From the NCBI GenBank assembly GCA_963966185.1, contig CAWZYM010000002.1, positions 98,501 through 162,500 of the forward strand: DNA of 64,000 nucleotides, written 5' to 3'. This stretch comes from Rhabditoides inermis (Eukaryota; Nematoda; Chromadorea; Rhabditida; Rhabditidae). The stretch's first letter is position 1, and the number at the start of each line of letters is the position of its first letter. This document shows positions 34,958 to 64,000 of the stretch, in pieces. Made by a program: the position numbers and the translations under genes. The notes below the pieces were generated by a model, which saw only the letters and a list, made by a program, of their open reading frames with translations, did no database searches and was not told the DNA's origin.

Positions 34958-35805
34958 CGCTGACAAAACAATCAATCAATCGATTGATCAATCAATAAGT
35001 AAAACATCTACACAACCAGTATTGTTGCGGTTTGCTGAAGAACTCAGAAAAGTACATGACCAGCATGCGTTCACAAGTACACCACAAACGTCAAGTTCAA
35101 GTGTAATTTGCATACCGTTGTTATTGTTGGGAGTAGGTTGGAGAGACTAGCGCGCGGTGCGCATGCCCGCTCGAAGTAGAGACAACTGCAACGACAATGA
35201 GGTGAGGTGAGAGGCGCGAGCGAGAGTGAGAACAATAGACTCGAGTACTCATATTGCGAAGAGGCGAGCGGAAAGAATGGAAAAAGACGCATTCATGTGA
35301 TTACAATATAATGGTCATGCGAGAAAACCGTTTTCAAGAAAATCGTTACGTTACGCCATGAAAGGTAAATCGGTGCCTCGAGACAAAAGAAAGATGTGCG
35401 ATAACAGTTGAAACACACACACACACACGTATCGCCTGCTATCAGCTGATCGGAAGCACGTGCATTATTTTTGACGAAAGTGAACTTTATCGAAATTGAA
35501 AGCAATTGTTCAAACATCCGGGCTGAAACGTTGAGCAATCAGCTGATCATTGTGAAAAAAATGAAAAAAGTGAATATTCTACTCCGTCACGCACCGATCA
35601 GTGCCAAATATGACGTAAACAGTATAAACACAAACAAAATATATATAAACCAGTAAATAGTAACAAATTACTATTTACTTTCTCACTTTGCATTTCAAAA
35701 CACAAAAAAAATGCGATAAAAAGTCATAAAAATTATATTGTTGATGGGCGACACCTAGCGAGTGACAGAGAAAGAGAGCGGGGACGCATCAGGAATGCAT
35801 AGTCA

Positions 35806-35853
<48 letters not shown>

Positions 35854-37780
35854 AAGAGAGAGAAAGAGAGAGAAAGAAAGAGAGAGAGAGAAGAAGAAAG
35901 ACATCCAACTTCAGGCAGTACGGATGGCTCGAGTTCACCCAGAAACCTGTACTATCCATCACTGCAACTCTGAATAACACCGAAAAGAGGCTGTCTGAGC
36001 TGCCGCGCTGGTGGAGAGGAAAACAGAGAAGGGATGTTAATCTGAGTGTGTGCATGTATGGAGTTGGAGGTAAAGGTGAGAGAGAGAGAGAGAAGGAGAG
36101 AGAGAGAGCGAGTCCGCGGCTGCTGCTGCCGTCGGCGATCAATACGTACCCCGCCTAGGCAGGGAGAGGGAGAGGGAGAGAGAGAGAAAGAGAGAGAGAG
36201 AAAGAGAGAGGAAGGCAGAGGAAGGGAGGCCCATATCCAGCCGACATCACATCAGCTTCCGCCGTTTAGATATACACACTCACTCTCACTCTCTCTCACT
36301 CTCTCTAACCACCACAAAAACGGTTTTCCAAGAGTTTCTCCTATCGCAACACATGTACATAGATACGATGTGTAATTAAAAAAAACTACGAGAAGAGATT
36401 GGAAAATTCGCGTGCACTGGCCGATTCACGCACTGTTTGTTTAGAGAGACAATGGGATCATTGCGCGAGAGGGAGAGACGAGAGAGGGAGGGAGGGAGAG
36501 AGAGAGGGAGAGAGAGGGGGAGAGAGAGTGAGAGAAAGGGAGTGAGAGAGAGGGAGGGGGAGAGAGAGGGCAAGATAGAAAGAGAGAGAGGGGGTTGAAA
36601 TAAAAGCACACCACCACAAGCACCAAATGGACTGCGCGGCGGAATCGAATTTCGCCCTCAGGCTATCAGCTGACTCTCTCGCATCAGGCTACAAACTATA
36701 AAAAATGTCGACCAAATGCCAAGGTGCGCCGAATCGATGCGGCGTGGTCTCTGGTCGGTTGCAGAAAAAAAGGGCGGAAAGGACCCATCACATATATACC
36801 CCCTGCCAATAATGCGCTCCTGCCACATATAAAAAGAAATGGAGACGGAATGCTATTCTGTATTTTTCAGGAACAATCATTTACTGTAAACGATGAACGA
36901 GGAAGAAAACAGATCACAAATTTATTTCTATGATCGCAATAAGTTGCGCGCGGTGGGGTAGATCAGAGGGAGACAGAGAGTCAGCTCTCGGCAATAGCGC
37001 GCAAAACAAGAGAGGCAGACGGTTATGGCACTGTATTTCGAACTGCACGCGAGGTAGATCGAGAACTATCGCTCTGGCGCAGGCTATAGACGTCGTTTAA
37101 TCCACTGTTCTCGACTAGAAGGACCCGGATTCAAGATTCATTCGGCTGAACAGGAAAGAAATCACATTGCCACTGAAACATGGTCGGCTTTTTGGCGATG
37201 TGAGAGATATAAAACAAATTATTCAATTCGCGGGACGCCGTACGATCATAAAAGAAGCCGTAAACACGGCTCTGCCAACCATGCAACCAACCGACGATCA
37301 CTGATTCACACCAGCAATCAATATTATTATATTATTATTATATAAAATTACCAAACTATACCAAATCATTATATTATTATAAATAATATATAAACATTTA
37401 TGCAACATATATAATATAGTCATATATCATAGGGTGAAATCTCGGCGGGGAACAATTTTTGGGGGGTGTTGTAGGAGTGGACTCTTCTCACTTCCAAGGC
37501 ACACTTATCAGCAAACATAGAGAAAATATATATGTGTTTGGAAACAGCTAGAAAATGCTAAATGCTCATTTATAAATGCGTAGAGAGAATATCACAAACG
37601 AAAAACGTGTAAACTGTTCCTAGAGTCCAGAGTCTGGGGCGACAACGAGGAAACATGACTGGATATTGCGATTGGTCAGACTAGAGAGAGAGAGAGAGAG
37701 GAGCGATGAGGACCCGAGTGAGCGAGGAGCAGTGCAAGGCAAGTGAAGTGGGGCGGGGGGCGGGGCTGGAGGGGGCGGGG
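34958..37780. other. Intergenic region upstream of tomosyn / downstream of unc-13
   Basis: No convincing coding exon is seen on either strand. It contains GA and CT tracts (35810-35892, 36076-36110, 36460-36590), one copy of a 157-bp dispersed repeat (36933-37089) and AT-rich sequence (37320-37400). It must hold the tomosyn promoter and any unc-13 3' UTR; I see no canonical AATAAA close to the unc-13 stop. Confidence 0.6.
36933..37089. repeat. Dispersed repeat, copy A
   Basis: About 155 bp, similar throughout to 60874-61030 in the same orientation: shared blocks include GCGCGCGGTGG, GCAATAGCGCGCAAAACAAG, AGAGGCAGAC and GAACTATCGCTCT. It does not code. The element class is unknown. Confidence 0.85.
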
Positions 37781-62385
<24,605 letters not shown>

Positions 62386-63022
62386 GACCCAGAGACTCGA
62401 TTCGACGGGGCTGAGACAAACGAGCGCGCTGCGGCAGAGAGAAAGAGAGGAAACAAAGAGAGGAAGCAGGGGGGAGTCTGAAAGCAACTCCCCGCGGCGC
62501 GAGTGCGAAAATGGAGTAGTCAATCGGAGAGAGAGAGAGAGAGTCGCTCTGCTGCTGCTCTCCCTCCCTTTTTGAGCTTTCATTGGAGATGAATGCTCAC
62601 TCAGCCAGAGAGAGCGACTCTGTTCGCGCGTCAGCCGCTCTCGAAATATACGCCACACAAATTGGCATGGCGCGAACGTGGGGCGAGGTGATATATATAT
62701 AATATATGGGCACGCTATATTCTCCAGAACCACACACACACACACCCTCAACAATAATCACTGTGTGTAGAGAGGGGTACGGCAAGACGTATAGGCTGGT
62801 ATTGGGTTGCCGAGAGAGGGAGAGAGGGAGAGAGGAAGAGAGGGAGAGAGAGAGAAAGGGAGAGAGAGAGGAAGAGACAGACAGTCAGACAGAGAGAACC
62901 TCGATAACAACATATCAACACAATTCTCGTCGAGCATTGTCGGAGAGAGGGTGAAGAGACGGCAAATTGTGGCTGGTGTGGCGGGAAAAAACGGTGACAG
63001 GCAAATGTAGACTGGCGGGAGA

Positions 63023-63069
<47 letters not shown>

Positions 63070-63124
63070 TCATTGTCATAGCTACCAGGTGCAGCAGCCT
63101 ACTCTCGCACTGCAGCGTACGACT

Positions 63125-63168
<44 letters not shown>

Positions 63169-63311
63169 GTGTACTATTTCCAAATATGGACAAGTACATA
63201 TGTACAGGATCGGGTTGTCATGAACAATGAAATTCTCATCACACCAAGAAAGGGAATCGATGTGAGTGAGTGAGAGAGGGTGTGAAGAAGAGATCGAGAA
63301 CTCGACACCCT

Positions 63312-63358
<47 letters not shown>

Positions 63359-64000
63359 AAACCTGCCAGAGCATCGGATGGCATGATGTGAGCACACGCT
63401 CGTAAATATGAGAAGAAGGCTCTAGCGACACGCGATAGGTCCAAGTGAGAAAAAGAACGCAAGAAACAGGTGGAATCGCGGAATCTCTCGGACAGACAAG
63501 ACGGAGAGATGGGAGAGAGACAGACAGACAGAGATGTACAGAGACAGACAGAGAAAGATTTAGCTGGCGCCAATGCTCTTCAGCTCGCAGAATTCGGATA
63601 CGTAGAGAAAAAGTCAAAAATATAAGGATCGAGAGAGAGAGAGAGAGAGTGAGCGTCTGAATTCTGAATGGCTGTGCTTTCTTCTGGCTCTATGTTGTGG
63701 TGGCGAAAATCGAAGGGGGGCCGCCGCCGACAGAAGAGAGAGAGAGAGAGAGAGAGAAGCAACGCGCGCGCATTCAAAATTCATGCAGCCGCATGAGTGA
63801 GAGAGAGAATGGTGATGGAATGGTTTGCACACTTGGACCACCCACGACGAACCAGAGCATCACAAACTCAGATTACTGGAGTAGATGGGGAGGGGAGAGG
63901 GAAAGACTAGTGCCATCGTCTTCCTCCTCCCTTCCACGCAGCAGCACACAACAACTAGCCTGCCCCAGTAATTATCGGCTCTGCGCTCTCTCATACTGCC
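62386..64000. other. Right-hand edge, no exon recognised
   Basis: The rest of an unc-13 intron or 5' region. It contains GA/CT tracts (62813-62875, 63020-63065, 63127-63165, 63313-63355, 63737-63757) and one copy of the CGTGGCGGGACCC motif at 62386-62398. I see no coding sequence; the preceding unc-13 exon must lie here unseen or outside. Confidence 0.5.

Noticed and set aside
36724..36933. 69-codon plus-strand frame in the intergenic region
   Set aside because: No start context, splice sites or recognisable composition; length is within chance for this base composition.

Overview
The window looks like nuclear DNA of a nematode. Its genes are split into many small exons joined at GT...(T)TNCAG splice sites. 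The two neuronal genes read most easily as nematode tom-1 (tomosyn) and unc-13, and a small secreted-protein gene sits inside another gene's intron. I cannot name the species. The high exon density (54 exons in one 20-kb gene) would suit a rhabditid or diplogastrid genome, but that is inference.

Layout. (1) 1-20456, + strand: the 3' part of a very large gene for a secreted protein with eight von Willebrand factor A (VWA) domains joined by mucin-like Thr/Pro/Glu linkers. I could assemble 54 exons whose phases all agree (about 2,376 residues); the 5' end lies left of the window. A 108-residue secreted Ala/Pro/Tyr-rich protein is encoded antisense inside one of its introns (13756-14180). (2) 20457-21224: convergent intergenic strip. 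(3) 21225-34957, - strand: tomosyn, about 36 exons, from WD40 propellers to a C-terminal R-SNARE motif. (4) 34958-37780: intergenic, repeat-rich. (5) 37781 to at least 62385, - strand: unc-13, with an acidic Tyr-rich long-isoform N-terminal region, a probable short-isoform start near 54541, then the C1, C2B, MUN and C2C domains; the 5' end lies beyond the right edge. Tomosyn and UNC-13 act in opposite directions on SNARE assembly at the presynapse, so a negative and a positive regulator of vesicle priming are direct neighbours on one strand.

Mobile DNA: a full-length, intact RTE-type LINE with a 9-bp target-site duplication (45334-48387) inside an unc-13 intron; a 109-bp 3'-only copy of the same element with a 10-bp duplication (33547-33655); tails of a second LINE family; a LINE reverse-transcriptase C-terminal fragment (19743-20138); a hAT-like MITE with a perfect 8-bp duplication (41855-42348); a palindromic TA-duplicating MITE (15129-15401); and a dispersed MITE-like family ending in GTCAGTCTCTTC.

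The least expected signal is in the introns. First, at twelve or so loci in all three large genes an intron carries degenerate tandem copies of its own neighbouring exon edge, splice site included ('exon-edge echoes'). Second, many short introns are almost nothing but a microsatellite: (GA)n, (CT)n or (CAA)n between a donor and an acceptor. Together they suggest that introns here are made or enlarged by local tandem duplication and repeat expansion. A further oddity is an uninterrupted 18-copy array of TTGTTTAC, the FOXO/DAF-16 consensus, in an unc-13 intron.
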